DNA of 64,000 nucleotides from Sulfitobacter undariae (GCF_014196805.1 NZ_JACIEI010000002.1:394279-458278); one strand, 5' to 3'; shown: positions 26,559-36,689, counted from the first letter of the stretch. Notes: generated by a model from the sequence alone, not told the origin. Numbers and translations: made by a program.

Positions 26559-27803
26559 TCACAAGGGGGCAGATGACCTGCGCTTGAGCACTTTTTCACG
26601 GTGCATCACCAGCGCAATAGACAAGAGACCCAAGATGGCACTGATCAGCATCATCCACAGCAGCGGGAAAGCCCCTGTTTCAGGGGTGAGCAAAACGCCA
26701 ACCCAAGCGCTGAGACCTGCGCCGCCCCCGATCATGATTGCACCGCCCAAGCCCGAAGCCGTACCCGCAAGATGGGGGCGTACAGACAACATGCCCGCTG
26801 TAGCGTTGGGGATGGAGAGCCCGTTACCCAACCCCACCAATGTCATCAGGCCAAAGAAGGTATTGGCGTTACCAAAACCCGCCTGAAAGATCAGCAGTGA
26901 AATCATGCCTCCAGCGGCGTTTGCAAGGCATCCCCAGAGAACCAATTGGTTTACGCCATAACGCACCGCACAGCGTGCGGTGATGAAGTTGCCGACGAAA
27001 TATCCGATGGCAGGAGAGCCGAAGTAAATCCCAAGTTGGGCAGGTGACAAGTTGAACACAACCTGCCCGACAAATGGCGCGCCGCCCAGATAGGCGAAAA
27101 ACGCGCCCGAGCTAAAGCCAGAGGCCAAAGCATAACCCCAAAAGCGAGGGCTGCGCAGGAGTTCGGGATATTCGCCAAACTGTGCGGTCAGGGACTTGGT
27201 GGAAGGCACAGCTGTTTCACCCATATCTGCATAGGCCAGCAGCATCGTTAAGCCGCCCAAGACGAACAGCGCCCAGAACACGGCCTGCCAGCCGAACCAT
27301 TCGTCCAGCAGGCCACCCAAGGCGGGGCTGATCATGGGGACAACGGCCATGCCCATCGTGACATAGCCCATCATGGAGGCGGCTTGGTCTTGGGTATACA
27401 TATCGCGTACTGCTGCACGGCCCAACACCATTGCTGTCGCAATTGCGGCTTGCATCATACGGAATACCAGAAATATTTCGATGTTGGGCGCAAAAATACA
27501 GCCCAGCGTCGCCACCATAAACAGGCCCAACCCCCATAAGACAAGCGGACGGCGGCCATATCTGTCGGATAATGGGCCTACAAAAATTTGCAAGAATGCT
27601 GAAAACGCCAAATAGACCGCAACCGAAAGCTGCATCACCGCGTAATCGGTTTCAAAATGCCGTGCCATGGCGGGCAAGCTGGGTAGGAACATGTTCATCA
27701 CACAGGCGGACATTCCCGTGAGAACAATAAGCGTAATAATGTGAGGCGGGGACCGTCTATCGCCCAGTTTGACGGGGCGCAGGTCTTCTCGGGTTTCTTG
27801 CAT
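26559..27803 (-). CDS. Bcr/CflA-family MFS exporter
   Basis: A 414-residue, 12-helix major facilitator. SVAVYLAFSAFLQIFVGPLSDRYGRRPLVLWGL (the motif-A loop, about residues 60-92) and FRMMQAAIATAMVLGRAAVRDMY (about 114-136) identify the Bcr/CflA drug-resistance subfamily, known for bicyclomycin, chloramphenicol or other exports. It lies between scfR and pccB, divergent from pccB and 56 bp upstream of scfR in the same direction. ScfR boxes sit at both ends, so it may be controlled with the propionate genes. The substrate is unknown. Confidence 0.88.
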   Translation of the reverse strand: MQETREDLRPVKLGDRRSPPHIITLIVLTGMSACVMNMFLPSLPAMARHFETDYAVMQLSVAVYLAFSAFLQIFVGPLSDRYGRRPLVLWGLGLFMVATLGCIFAPNIEIFLVFRMMQAAIATAMVLGRAAVRDMYTQDQAASMMGYVTMGMAVVPMISPALGGLLDEWFGWQAVFWALFVLGGLTMLLAYADMGETAVPSTKSLTAQFGEYPELLRSPRFWGYALASGFSSGAFFAYLGGAPFVGQVVFNLSPAQLGIYFGSPAIGYFVGNFITARCAVRYGVNQLVLWGCLANAAGGMISLLIFQAGFGNANTFFGLMTLVGLGNGLSIPNATAGMLSVRPHLAGTASGLGGAIMIGGGAGLSAWVGVLLTPETGAFPLLWMMLISAILGLLSIALVMHREKVLKRRSSAPL

Positions 27804-27877
27804 ATAACTGGGTTAGTCCGAAGGGCTGACCTTGTCTAGCGTTGTCAGTTGTGACCGTGCGTCGTGAGATTAGCTGA

Positions 27878-27922
27878 TTTGCAATTTGCAGCACTGATGC
27901 TGAAAAGGCTTTGCAAATTTGC
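27878..27922. promoter_or_regulatory. paired ScfR-type boxes upstream of pccB
   Basis: TTTGCAATTTGCA (27878-27890) and TTTGCAAATTTGC (27910-27922) lie in the 190-bp gap between the divergent MFS and pccB genes, 72-116 bases before the pccB ATG. The second contains the perfect palindrome GCAAATTTGC. The 32-base offset equals that of the pair before scfR. Confidence 0.75.
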
Positions 27923-27993
27923 TAGTTCGGGCTTTGCCTCTTTCGCGCTCTCGGTTAAGGATGGCAGTAACAATCCAATGGGAGGAGCCGTCC

Positions 27994-29526
27994 ATGAAAG
28001 ATATCCTGCAACAGCTCGACGACCGCCGCGCCGATGCGCGCCTTGGTGGTGGACAAAAGCGCATTGATGCCCAACACGCACGCGGCAAGTTGACCGCTCG
28101 TGAACGGGTGGATCTGCTTCTGGACGAAGGCTCGTTCGAAGAGTTCGACATGTTCGTGACGCACCGCTGTACCGATTTTGGTATGGAGCAGCAAAAGCCT
28201 GCGGGCGACGGTGTGATCACCGGTTGGGGGACCATCAATGGCCGCCTTGTTTATGTCTTCTCGCAGGACTTCACCGTTCTGGGCGGATCGGTTTCTGAAT
28301 CCCATGCGCGTAAGATTTGCAAAATTCAGGATATGGCCCTGCAAAACGGCGCCCCTGTCATTGGCCTGAACGATTCAGGTGGTGCGCGTATTCAAGAAGG
28401 CGTTGATAGCCTTGCTGGCTATGCCGAGATTTTCCGTCGCAATACCGAGGCATCCGGCGTGATCCCGCAGATCAGTGTGATCATGGGGCCTTGTGCGGGC
28501 GGCGCAGTTTATTCGCCTGCGATGACCGACTTTATTTTCATGGTCAAAGACAGCTCTTATATGTTCGTCACGGGCCCTGATGTGGTGAAAACCGTGACCA
28601 ACGAACAGGTCACTGCCGAAGAACTGGGCGGCGCAAGCACACACACCAAGAAATCATCCGTTGCCGATGGCGCGTTTGAAAATGACGTAGAGGCGCTGGC
28701 TGAAGTGCGCCGTTTGGTTGACTTCTTGCCTGCCAACAACCGCGAAAAACCTCCAGTGCGCCCTTTCTTTGATGCGCCCGACCGGATCGAGCCGTCGTTG
28801 GATACGCTGGTGCCTGAAAACGCCAACACGCCTTACGATATGAAAGAATTGATTCAGAAGCTTGCTGATGAGGGTGACTTTTATGAAATTCAGGAAGATT
28901 TTGCCAAAAACATCCTGATCGGATTTATCCGCATTGAAGGCCGCACCGTGGGTGTGGTTGCCAACCAACCAATGGTGCTGGCAGGTGTTCTGGATATCGA
29001 CAGCTCACGCAAAGCGGCACGGTTTGTGCGCTTTTGTGATGCATTTGAAATTCCGATCCTGACACTAGTTGATGTTCCCGGATTCTTGCCCGGTACGTCA
29101 CAGGAATACGGCGGCGTGATCAAGCATGGCGCGAAACTGTTGTTCGCTTATGGCGAAGCCACCGTGCCGCTGGTCACTCTGATCACGCGCAAAGCTTATG
29201 GCGGTGCTTATGACGTTATGGCCTCCAAGCACCTTGGTTCGGATTTCAACTATGCGTGGCCCACCGCCGAGATCGCTGTGATGGGGGCCAAAGGTGCAAC
29301 CGAGATCATCCACCGTGCTGACCTGAAGGACCCGGAAAAGATCGCCAAACACGCAGCAGATTACGAAACCCGTTTTGCAAACCCCTTTGTCGCTGCCGAA
29401 CGTGGCTTTATCGACGAGGTGATTCAACCGCGTACAACGCGCAAGCGTATTGCCCGTGCGTTCGCCAGCCTGCGGAACAAGAAATCCACGATGCCGTGGA
29501 AAAAACACGACAATATTCCGCTGTAG
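27994..29526 (+). CDS. pccB: propionyl-CoA carboxylase beta subunit
   Basis: This 510-residue carboxyltransferase moves CO2 from carboxybiotin to propionyl-CoA, giving methylmalonyl-CoA. N-terminal ([39 protein letters not shown]) and C-terminal ([41 protein letters not shown]) carboxyltransferase motifs are complete, forming the two oxyanion holes. The ATG at 27994 follows GGAGGA by 7 bases. The frame extends 25 codons upstream but that part overlaps the ScfR box. It heads the propionate operon. Confidence 0.95.
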   Translation: MKDILQQLDDRRADARLGGGQKRIDAQHARGKLTARERVDLLLDEGSFEEFDMFVTHRCTDFGMEQQKPAGDGVITGWGTINGRLVYVFSQDFTVLGGSVSESHARKICKIQDMALQNGAPVIGLNDSGGARIQEGVDSLAGYAEIFRRNTEASGVIPQISVIMGPCAGGAVYSPAMTDFIFMVKDSSYMFVTGPDVVKTVTNEQVTAEELGGASTHTKKSSVADGAFENDVEALAEVRRLVDFLPANNREKPPVRPFFDAPDRIEPSLDTLVPENANTPYDMKELIQKLADEGDFYEIQEDFAKNILIGFIRIEGRTVGVVANQPMVLAGVLDIDSSRKAARFVRFCDAFEIPILTLVDVPGFLPGTSQEYGGVIKHGAKLLFAYGEATVPLVTLITRKAYGGAYDVMASKHLGSDFNYAWPTAEIAVMGAKGATEIIHRADLKDPEKIAKHAADYETRFANPFVAAERGFIDEVIQPRTTRKRIARAFASLRNKKSTMPWKKHDNIPL

Positions 29527-29619
29527 GATCAGGCAATGATGCGGCGCCCTGACATGAAATCTCCTGCCTTCGGTGGCAACTGCCATTGTGCAGGGCGTCT
29601 GGGCGTCATCGCTGAGGGC

Positions 29620-30000
29620 ATGGTTAAGTTGAGCCTAACCCTCGCCGCGCTGGCGGGACCACTTGCTGCGGCGGATCTGCCTTCGGGGCAACAGGCGACG
29701 TTGCACGAAGTGTTAGTCGATAAGCAGGATACGGTGACGTGGCTGCGATTTCGATTTTTGACGCCACAGATTGCCGTCGGGGCAGGGCAGATCACCTACG
29801 ATTCAGCGGGGGCGGACATGATGCAGTTGTGTCAGGACTTCGCTCTGCCCTATATGGCCGAATATACGCTCGCGGCGGATAAAATTGTGATCTCGTTTAT
29901 GGACAGGATCACCGAATTCGGAGAGCCGGATCCCGACGCGATCCAGTATTTTGAAGCATTTCGCCCCGAGGGCGGCATCTGTATATGGGATGAATTTTGA
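29620..30000 (+). CDS. secreted DUF6497-like protein in the pcc operon
   Basis: A 126-residue protein with a signal peptide (MVKLSLTLAALAGPLAAADL) and a mature part of about 105 residues ending EAFRPEGGICIWDEF. It looks like the DUF6497 family seen beside pcc genes in Rhodobacterales, function unknown. The start at 29620 is chosen because it gives a clean signal peptide. The frame also opens at 29536 with AGGA 7 bases before, but the extra 28 residues look non-coding. It carries two cysteines that could form a disulfide. It is transcribed with pccB. Confidence 0.6.
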   Translation: MVKLSLTLAALAGPLAAADLPSGQQATLHEVLVDKQDTVTWLRFRFLTPQIAVGAGQITYDSAGADMMQLCQDFALPYMAEYTLAADKIVISFMDRITEFGEPDPDAIQYFEAFRPEGGICIWDEF

Positions 30001-30214
30001 TGCATACACAATATCTTGCGGCTCGGTCCTCAAGCACAAAGAAAGTTGCGGCTTTGGAGTCACATAATTTGGCCACTGATTTATCCACGTATCCACGGCG
30101 TATTTGCTCAGATATGATGCAGCTGGACCTGACGCATGTTCGGTCCAATCATATTGCGGGAAACATGGCAGGTTTTAGAAACCTAACCCGTACAACAAGT
30201 GACAGGAGAAACAG

Positions 30215-30355
30215 ATGTCAAAGAACATCAAACTTGTGGCAATGCTTGGCCTTTTGGCCGCAGCAGCTGCCTGTGCGCGTGAGCAGCAGGTCGAAGAATT
30301 TGTCGTGGTTGAGCCCATCAGCCAAGAACCCGTGTACACGGGTAAGTACAAGTAA
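30215..30355 (+). CDS. 46-residue lipoprotein in the pcc operon
   Basis: A very small gene encoding MSKNIKLVAMLGLLAAAAAC followed by 26 polar residues ending PVYTGKYK. The lipobox LAAAAAC puts the lipidated cysteine at residue 20. AGGAGA lies 6 bases before the ATG. No known function. Its place between pccB and pccA with a strong ribosome-binding site suggests that it is real and expressed with the carboxylase. Small lipoproteins of this type are often missed in annotation. Confidence 0.75.
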   Translation: MSKNIKLVAMLGLLAAAAACAREQQVEEFVVVEPISQEPVYTGKYK

Positions 30356-30418
30356 GCGACATACAGGATGGGCGTCCGCGCCCGTCCTGACCCAGCCCTC
30401 AACCGTGGAGGGCGCAGC

Positions 30419-30781
30419 ATGGCACTAGATTACATGCTCAAGCACCGTGGCTTTCCAGGTCGTTTGGCCAGCACGGATTATCAATTTACCCTACGCCGCG
30501 CCAATCCCAAGGGCGCAACTGAAATAACCCGCCGCGAACGGCGCTCGGATCGTCGTCCGCCGGATAAACGTGCCGATGAGGCGTTTTTCAAAGCGCTTTG
30601 GGAGCATTTTGGCGAAGAACCCTTTGAACGGGGCAATCTGGACGCAGGCCGCTTGTCATGGCTGTTTGGCCGTGAAGTCATTCCTGCCACTGATCCGTTT
30701 GACCCAGCGCATTACGAATCCATGCTTGTCATTGATGTTCGTATTGCCCGCCAAACCTATCCGCATATCGTAGGCGAGTGA
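30419..30781 (+). CDS. unknown 120-residue protein in the pcc operon
   Basis: I do not recognise a domain. The protein (120 residues from the ATG at 30419, GGAGGG 6 bases upstream) is soluble. It has a strongly basic middle (TRRERRSDRRPPDKR, about residues 37-51) and an aromatic C-terminal half. It has no signal peptide or membrane helix. An in-frame start 17 codons upstream is less likely. Its setting between the lipoprotein gene and pccA suggests a role linked to the carboxylase, for instance assembly, but this is only an inference. Confidence 0.65.
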   Translation: MALDYMLKHRGFPGRLASTDYQFTLRRANPKGATEITRRERRSDRRPPDKRADEAFFKALWEHFGEEPFERGNLDAGRLSWLFGREVIPATDPFDPAHYESMLVIDVRIARQTYPHIVGE

Positions 30782-30912
30782 GGGCATGATGTATCACAGC
30801 ACGGCTTCATGCGCCGCATCTCCGACATTCAAGGCATTGTCCCTGCAGGATTTCGACCTGCGCGGCACTGCTTGCTTCACCAACCTCTTTCACCACCATA
30901 AGGGACCAGTTC

Positions 30913-32958
30913 ATGTTTAATAAGATCCTGATCGCCAACCGGGGCGAGATTGCCTGCCGCGTCATCAAGACTGCGCGCAAAATGGGTATCAAAACCGTTG
31001 CAATCTATTCGGATGCGGACAAACAGGCGCTGCACGTGCAGATGGCAGATGAAGCTGTACACATCGGCCCGCCCCCTGCGAACCAGTCCTATATCGTGAT
31101 CGATAAGGTGATGGAGGCCATCAAGTCTTCTGGTGCCGAAGCTGTGCATCCGGGGTACGGGTTTCTCTCCGAGAACTCGAAATTCGCCGAAGCACTGAGC
31201 GCCCAAGGCGTTGCCTTTGTCGGGCCTCCTGTGGGCGCGATTGAAAAGATGGGGGATAAAATCACCTCCAAAAAGATTGCCCAAGAAGCAGGTGTGAACA
31301 CGGTTCCGGGGTATATGGGCTTGATCGCCGATGCGGATGAGGCGGTGAAAATCTCCAATGAAGTTGGCTATCCTGTGATGCTCAAAGCCTCTGCTGGCGG
31401 TGGCGGTAAAGGCATGCGGATAGCGTGGAACGACGAAGAAGCGCGCGAGGGCTTTCAATCGTCCAAAAACGAAGCCGCGAATTCCTTTGGCGATGACCGT
31501 ATCTTCATCGAGAAATTCGTCACACAGCCCCGTCACATCGAAATCCAAGTGCTCTGCGATGCGCATGGTAACGGCATTTACCTGAACGAGCGTGAATGTT
31601 CGATCCAGCGCCGTAACCAAAAAGTGGTAGAAGAAGCACCCAGCCCGTTCTTGGACGAAGCCACACGCAAAGCCATGGGCGAGCAATCTGTCGCGCTGGC
31701 GCAGGCTGTTGGCTATACGTCGGCGGGTACTGTTGAATTCATCGTCGATGGCGACAAGAACTTCTACTTCCTTGAGATGAACACGCGCTTGCAGGTTGAA
31801 CACCCCATCACCGAGATGATCACAGGTGTCGATCTGGTTGAGCAGATGATCCGCGTTGCCAATGGCGAAGCGCTGACCATCAAGCAAGAAGACGTGCAAA
31901 TCAACGGCTGGGCGATTGAAAACCGTCTTTATGCAGAAGACCCGTATCGCGGTTTCCTGCCTTCCATTGGCCGCTTGACCCGCTATCGTCCCCCAGCCGA
32001 GATCGCCGCAGGTCCGCTGCTGGATAACGGCAAATGGCACGGTGACGCACCCACAGGTACTACGGCTGTGCGCAATGATACTGGCGTGTATGAGGGCGGC
32101 GAAATCTCGATGTACTATGATCCGATGATCGCCAAACTCTGCACATGGGCCCCCACCCGCGCCGAGGCGATTGAGCGGATGCGCGTTGCTTTGGACAGCT
32201 TTGAGGTTGAAGGCATCGGCCACAACCTGCCGTTCCTAAGTGCGGTTATGGATCACCCGAAATTCGTGTCGGGCGTGATGACAACGGCCTTTATCGAAGA
32301 AGAATACCCCGACGGGTTTGAAGGCGTGGAACTGGCCGAAACCGACCTGAAACGCATCGCGGCAGCAACGGCTGCCATGCACCGTGTTGGCGAAATCCGC
32401 CGTGCACGTGTGTCGGGCCGCATGGACAACCACGAACGCAAAGTTGGCATGGTTTGGAATGTCGCGGCACAGGGTCACAGCTTTGACGTGACCATTAACG
32501 CAGACCCGCAAGGCGCCACAGTGACTTTTGATGGCGGTGAAACGCTGCGCGTGGCAGGCGACTGGACGCCGGGTGATCAGCTGGCAACCATGTCTGTGGA
32601 TGGCACGCCTTTGGTTTTGAAGGTTGGCAAAATTTCAGGTGGCTTCCGCATTCGCACCCGTGGCGCGGACCTGAAAGTCCATGTGCGCACGCCGCTTCAG
32701 GCCGAAATGGCCCGCAAAATGCCTGTAAAAGTACCGCCAGACACGTCGAAATTGCTGCTGTGCCCAATGCCGGGTTTGATCGTTAAACTGGACGTCCAAG
32801 TGGGCGACGAAGTTCAGGACGGTCAGGCATTGTGCACGATCGAAGCGATGAAGATGGAAAACATCCTGCGCGCCGAGCGTAAAGGCATTGTCACCAAAAT
32901 CAACGCAGGCGCAGGCGATAGCCTTGCGGTGGACGATGTGATCATGGAGTTCGAGTGA
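30913..32958 (+). CDS. pccA: propionyl-CoA carboxylase alpha subunit (biotin carboxylase/BCCP)
   Basis: A 681-residue biotin-dependent subunit that carboxylates its own biotin using ATP and bicarbonate. The biotin carboxylase part (about residues 1-450) has NRGEIACRVIKTARKMGI, the ATP-grasp loop KASAGGGGKGMRIAW and the EMNTRLQVEHPITEMITG motif. A linking domain follows, and a biotinyl domain at the C-terminus has EAMKMEN with the biotinylated lysine at residue 647. The length and order match PccA. It works with PccB in the methylmalonyl-CoA pathway. Confidence 0.96.
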   Translation: MFNKILIANRGEIACRVIKTARKMGIKTVAIYSDADKQALHVQMADEAVHIGPPPANQSYIVIDKVMEAIKSSGAEAVHPGYGFLSENSKFAEALSAQGVAFVGPPVGAIEKMGDKITSKKIAQEAGVNTVPGYMGLIADADEAVKISNEVGYPVMLKASAGGGGKGMRIAWNDEEAREGFQSSKNEAANSFGDDRIFIEKFVTQPRHIEIQVLCDAHGNGIYLNERECSIQRRNQKVVEEAPSPFLDEATRKAMGEQSVALAQAVGYTSAGTVEFIVDGDKNFYFLEMNTRLQVEHPITEMITGVDLVEQMIRVANGEALTIKQEDVQINGWAIENRLYAEDPYRGFLPSIGRLTRYRPPAEIAAGPLLDNGKWHGDAPTGTTAVRNDTGVYEGGEISMYYDPMIAKLCTWAPTRAEAIERMRVALDSFEVEGIGHNLPFLSAVMDHPKFVSGVMTTAFIEEEYPDGFEGVELAETDLKRIAAATAAMHRVGEIRRARVSGRMDNHERKVGMVWNVAAQGHSFDVTINADPQGATVTFDGGETLRVAGDWTPGDQLATMSVDGTPLVLKVGKISGGFRIRTRGADLKVHVRTPLQAEMARKMPVKVPPDTSKLLLCPMPGLIVKLDVQVGDEVQDGQALCTIEAMKMENILRAERKGIVTKINAGAGDSLAVDDVIMEFE

Positions 32959-32981
32959 GCATTACGCCACTCATAAACTGG

Positions 32982-33005
32982 GTTGAGGGCGTTAGCGCCC
33001 TTAAC
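32982..33005. terminator. hairpin between pccA and the convergent DUF4174 gene
   Basis: GTTGAGGGCG/CGCCCTTAAC with one G-T wobble and a TTAG loop. It lies in the 49-bp gap between convergent genes. No T-run is present, so termination is inferred from position. Confidence 0.5.
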
Positions 33006-33007
33006 CA

Positions 33008-33460
33008 CTATTCCGCGACGGTTGCGTTTTCCTCGCGGATTTCGCGTTGTCGGATGGACATTTTGTCGATGCTGCGGGTGATCTCGCGTACGCTCCAAGG
33101 AAAAGGCTTGCGCAATTCTACATCCCCTGCCTTGTCCATCAGTGTCAGCATGAAGCCACGCGGGCGCATGCGCAAACGGATGGCGCTGCGTGCCGCCGGG
33201 GCGGTATCGACGATGACAACCACATCGCGCTCTGCCAAATCTTCGACTTCTTTGGTCAGCAAAGTCATCTGTTCTATAAAGGCGGGGTCATTCTCGCTAT
33301 CTGCAAAAACGATGACGGGCCGCTTTTTCCACTTGAATTCGCTCAAATTAGAGACTGCTGACGCGTCTAAGATCCATATGGCGTCTGTTTCGGGTAAGGT
33401 TTGCGCCTGTAAGGTTCCGGCAAAAGTAGCAATAATTACAGCAGCTAACAACGTTTTCAT
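33008..33460 (-). CDS. DUF4174 secreted protein
   Basis: A 150-residue protein starting MKTLLAAVIIATFAGTLQAQ, a cleavable signal peptide. The mature part (KWKKRPVIVFADSENDPAFIEQM, about residues 42-64, and PRGFMLTLMDKAGDVELRK, about 100-118) fits DUF4174, a thioredoxin-like-fold family without the CxxC pair. The function is unknown. The ATG at 33460 with AGGGAG upstream is preferred over the slightly longer frame. It points towards pccA and so is not part of the propionate operon, although it splits it into two blocks. Confidence 0.8.
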   Translation of the reverse strand: MKTLLAAVIIATFAGTLQAQTLPETDAIWILDASAVSNLSEFKWKKRPVIVFADSENDPAFIEQMTLLTKEVEDLAERDVVVIVDTAPAARSAIRLRMRPRGFMLTLMDKAGDVELRKPFPWSVREITRSIDKMSIRQREIREENATVAE

Positions 33461-33628
33461 AAGCACTCCCTTTGTACACTATATAGGGAGGTTTCGCGCA
33501 ATTGCGAAGCAAGATCGGGCCAATTTTATCATTAAGATCGCCGCAAGGGATTATGCCGCATGACTGCCGTAATTATCTCAATGCGGCTGCCTGTTGCAGC
33601 CCTTTTGCACAAAGGCATTGCTAGGCTT

Positions 33629-34597
33629 ATGGATATCATTCTGCACATCGGCGCGCACCGTACCGGTACGACCAGCTTTCAACATTATCTGCGGGGCAAC
33701 CGTGCACGGTTAGTTGATGACGGCACTGGCGTTTGGGAACCTCAAATGATGCGGCAGGGGTTGTTGGACGGTTTGTTTGCAAAGCCACGTATATTGAACG
33801 GGCGCGATTTGCAGCGCAAAGCCATGGGGCGTGTGCGGGTCCGCGCCACGCAGGCCGAACGCACAGGCATCGAACGACTGCTGGTGTCTGAAGAGAATAT
33901 GATCGGCGCACCGCGCGCCTGCTTGCGTGCCGCCATGTTGTACCCTGCTATCGGTGAGCGCATGGCGCGTCTGGATGCGGCGTTTGAAGGGCGGATCACC
34001 CGTGTGGTGATGAACATCCGTGCGCTTGACCTGTGGTGGTCTTCGGTGGCGGCTTATGGTGTGGGCCGCGGTCACGAGATGCCAGATGAGGCACGCATTG
34101 CCACTGTTGCGGCATCAAAGCGTAGCTGGCGTGATGTGATCACCGACGTTGCCGGTGCCTTGCCCCAAGCCGAGATCAAAATCCTGCCCTTTGAGACATT
34201 TGTGGGTCAGGCTGATAAGGTACTGATGCAGGCCACGGGGCGGGCTGCCCCTGCAAACCACGCTGCAAGCTGGCTGAACCGTTCACCAGATACCGCAACG
34301 ATGCGCCAGAAGATGATTGATAACGGCGTTCCAGCCGACAATTTGCCTGACCATCTTACGCAGAACGAAAAACGTTGGACCCCCTTCACGCTCGAACAAG
34401 GGGCAAACCTGCGTGAAGCATATGCCGACGATATAATGTGGCTCACCGCTGGTGCGGATGGGCTTGCGACACTGACAGAGGATTCCTCCCACAAAAGAGC
34501 AGGCTTCAGCCTGCCTGTGGGGGCACTGACAAAAGGACAGTTCCATGACCAACAAAACCCCCACCGCTTCCAAGGACGATTGGCGCAAACTGGCTGA
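33629..34597 (+). CDS. sulfotransferase-like P-loop protein overlapping the mutase gene
   Basis: A 322-residue protein whose N-terminus [18 protein letters not shown] (about residues 4-21) resembles the PAPS-binding loop of sulfotransferases. The rest ([29 protein letters not shown]) also fits a sulfotransferase-type fold, though catalytic residues cannot be confirmed. It starts at 33629; a frame open to 33560 is possible. The 3' end runs 53 bases into the methylmalonyl-CoA mutase gene in another frame, so the last 17 codons overlap. That arrangement suggests translational coupling with the mutase. Confidence 0.65.
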   Translation: MDIILHIGAHRTGTTSFQHYLRGNRARLVDDGTGVWEPQMMRQGLLDGLFAKPRILNGRDLQRKAMGRVRVRATQAERTGIERLLVSEENMIGAPRACLRAAMLYPAIGERMARLDAAFEGRITRVVMNIRALDLWWSSVAAYGVGRGHEMPDEARIATVAASKRSWRDVITDVAGALPQAEIKILPFETFVGQADKVLMQATGRAAPANHAASWLNRSPDTATMRQKMIDNGVPADNLPDHLTQNEKRWTPFTLEQGANLREAYADDIMWLTAGADGLATLTEDSSHKRAGFSLPVGALTKGQFHDQQNPHRFQGRLAQTG

Positions 34598-36689
34598 AGG
34601 TGAGCTGCGCGGCCGCTCGCTGGATGAACTGACGTGGAAAACACTGGAAGGGATCGACGTCTCGCCGCTCTATACGGCTGACGACCTGAAAGACGTGAAG
34701 CATTTGGGCGGTATCCCGGGGGAGGGACCCTATACACGGGGCGTAAAGGCCACGATGTACGCAGGCCGTCCTTGGACAATCCGCCAATATGCGGGTTTCT
34801 CTACAGCAGAAGAATCCAACGCCTTTTACCGCCGCGCGTTGGCGGCAGGACAACAAGGGGTTTCCGTGGCTTTCGATCTGGCCACCCACCGCGGCTATGA
34901 CAGTGACCACCCCCGCGTTGAGGGCGATGTAGGCAAGGCAGGCGTGGCGATTGACAGCGTTGAGGATATGAAAATCCTCTTTGACGGTATCCCGCTGGAC
35001 AAAGTTTCGGTGTCCATGACGATGAACGGCGCGGTGATCCCGATCCTTGCCAGCTTTATCGTTGCTGGAGAAGAGCAGGGCCATTCACGCGCTGTGCTGT
35101 CAGGGACAATCCAGAACGACATCCTCAAAGAATTTATGGTGCGGAATACATATATTTACCCGCCTGAACCCTCGATGAAAATCATTGCGGATATTATTGA
35201 ATATACCGCCGACGAGATGCCGAAATTTAACTCGATCTCGATTTCGGGCTACCACATGCAAGAAGCGGGTGCGAACCTTGTGCAAGAGCTGGCGTTTACG
35301 CTGGCCGATGGGCGTGAATATGTGCGTACAGCAATCGCAGCGGGAATGGACGTGGATAAATTCGCGCCTCGCCTCAGCTTCTTCTTCTGCATTGGCATGA
35401 ACTTTTTCATGGAAGCTGCCAAACTGCGCGCTGCGCGTCTGCTTTGGTCTCGTATCATGGATGAGTTTGAACCAAAGAACCCGAAGTCATCCATGCTGCG
35501 CACCCATTGCCAGACCTCTGGCGTAAGCCTGCAGGAACAAGACCCCTATAACAACGTGATCCGCACCGCCTATGAGGCGATGTCGGCGGTTCTGGGGGGC
35601 ACACAATCCCTGCATACCAACGCGCTGGACGAGGCGATTGCCTTGCCGACAGAGAATTCCAGCCGCATTGCACGCAACACCCAGTTGATCCTCCAAGAAG
35701 AGACTGGCGTGACCAATGTTGTTGATCCATTGGCTGGGTCTTATTACGTTGAAAAGCTGACGCATGATATGGCTGAAGCGGCGTGGAAGCTGATTGAAGA
35801 AGTCGAAGAAATGGGCGGTATGACCAAGGCGGTTGCTACGGGTATGCCCAAGCTCCGCATTGAAGAAGCCGCTGCACAGCGTCAGGCGGGCATTGACCGG
35901 GGCACGGATGTGATCGTTGGCGTGAATAAATATCGCCGCGACAAAGAAGATGCGATCGATATTCTGGATGTGGATAATGTCGCCGTGCGTGAAAGCCAGA
36001 TCAAACGGCTGGAGAGCATTCGTGCCAGCCGCGATGAGGCCGCATGCACTGCCGCATTGGCCGAAATGACCCGCCGTGCAAAAGAAGGCGGCAACCTGCT
36101 GGAAGCCGCTGTTGAGGCGGCGCGTGCGCGTGCAACCGTAGGAGAAATCAGCATGGCCATGGAAGACGAATTTGGCCGTCACCGCGCTGAAGTGAAAACA
36201 TTGGCAGGTGTTTATGGCGCTGCCTATGAAGGCGACGAAGGTTTTGCTGCGATCCAGAAGTCGGTCGAAGATTTCGCCGAGGATGAAGGCCGCCGCCCAC
36301 GTATGTTGGTGGTGAAAATGGGCCAAGACGGTCACGATCGCGGTGCCAAAGTAATCGCAACTGCCTTTGCGGATATCGGTTTTGATGTTGATGTTGGTCC
36401 GTTGTTCCAAACCCCTGCAGAAGCGGCGCAGGATGCGGTGGACAATGACGTGCATGTCATCGGCATCAGTTCACAGGCGGCAGGGCACAAAACACTTGCT
36501 CCGCAGTTGATCAAGGCGCTGAAGGATGCGGGTGCTGAGGATATTCTGGTGATCTGTGGCGGTGTTATTCCACAGCAGGATTACAAGTTCCTCTATGATG
36601 CAGGCGTCAAAGCGATCTTTGGACCGGGGACCAACATCCCCAACGCCGCCCAAGACATCCTGAAACTGATCCGCGCCGCCCGCACGTGA
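34545..36689 (+). CDS. scpA: methylmalonyl-CoA mutase
   Basis: A 714-residue adenosylcobalamin enzyme that isomerises methylmalonyl-CoA to succinyl-CoA. The N-terminal TIM-barrel part carries [31 protein letters not shown] and [15 protein letters not shown]. The C-terminal B12 domain (about residues 585-714) has the base-off motif DGHDRGAK with His597, then [16 protein letters not shown] and ICGGVIP. It is a single-chain, fused form. The start at 34545 lies inside the upstream gene. No cobalamin riboswitch was recognised. It completes propionyl-CoA assimilation with PccAB; the epimerase is not an obvious neighbour. Confidence 0.96.
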   Translation: MTNKTPTASKDDWRKLAEGELRGRSLDELTWKTLEGIDVSPLYTADDLKDVKHLGGIPGEGPYTRGVKATMYAGRPWTIRQYAGFSTAEESNAFYRRALAAGQQGVSVAFDLATHRGYDSDHPRVEGDVGKAGVAIDSVEDMKILFDGIPLDKVSVSMTMNGAVIPILASFIVAGEEQGHSRAVLSGTIQNDILKEFMVRNTYIYPPEPSMKIIADIIEYTADEMPKFNSISISGYHMQEAGANLVQELAFTLADGREYVRTAIAAGMDVDKFAPRLSFFFCIGMNFFMEAAKLRAARLLWSRIMDEFEPKNPKSSMLRTHCQTSGVSLQEQDPYNNVIRTAYEAMSAVLGGTQSLHTNALDEAIALPTENSSRIARNTQLILQEETGVTNVVDPLAGSYYVEKLTHDMAEAAWKLIEEVEEMGGMTKAVATGMPKLRIEEAAAQRQAGIDRGTDVIVGVNKYRRDKEDAIDILDVDNVAVRESQIKRLESIRASRDEAACTAALAEMTRRAKEGGNLLEAAVEAARARATVGEISMAMEDEFGRHRAEVKTLAGVYGAAYEGDEGFAAIQKSVEDFAEDEGRRPRMLVVKMGQDGHDRGAKVIATAFADIGFDVDVGPLFQTPAEAAQDAVDNDVHVIGISSQAAGHKTLAPQLIKALKDAGAEDILVICGGVIPQQDYKFLYDAGVKAIFGPGTNIPNAAQDILKLIRAART

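Noticed and set aside
30877..32223. 448-codon antisense frame opposite pccA
   Set aside because: It mirrors pccA codon structure in a GC-rich gene; the sense frame is a complete biotin carboxylase.
34400..34544. Possible cobalamin riboswitch before methylmalonyl-CoA mutase
   Set aside because: The region is coding for the upstream gene and lacks the B12-box pattern.
35487..36455. 322-codon antisense frame opposite the mutase gene
   Set aside because: Shadow of the mutase B12 and barrel regions; no domain of its own.
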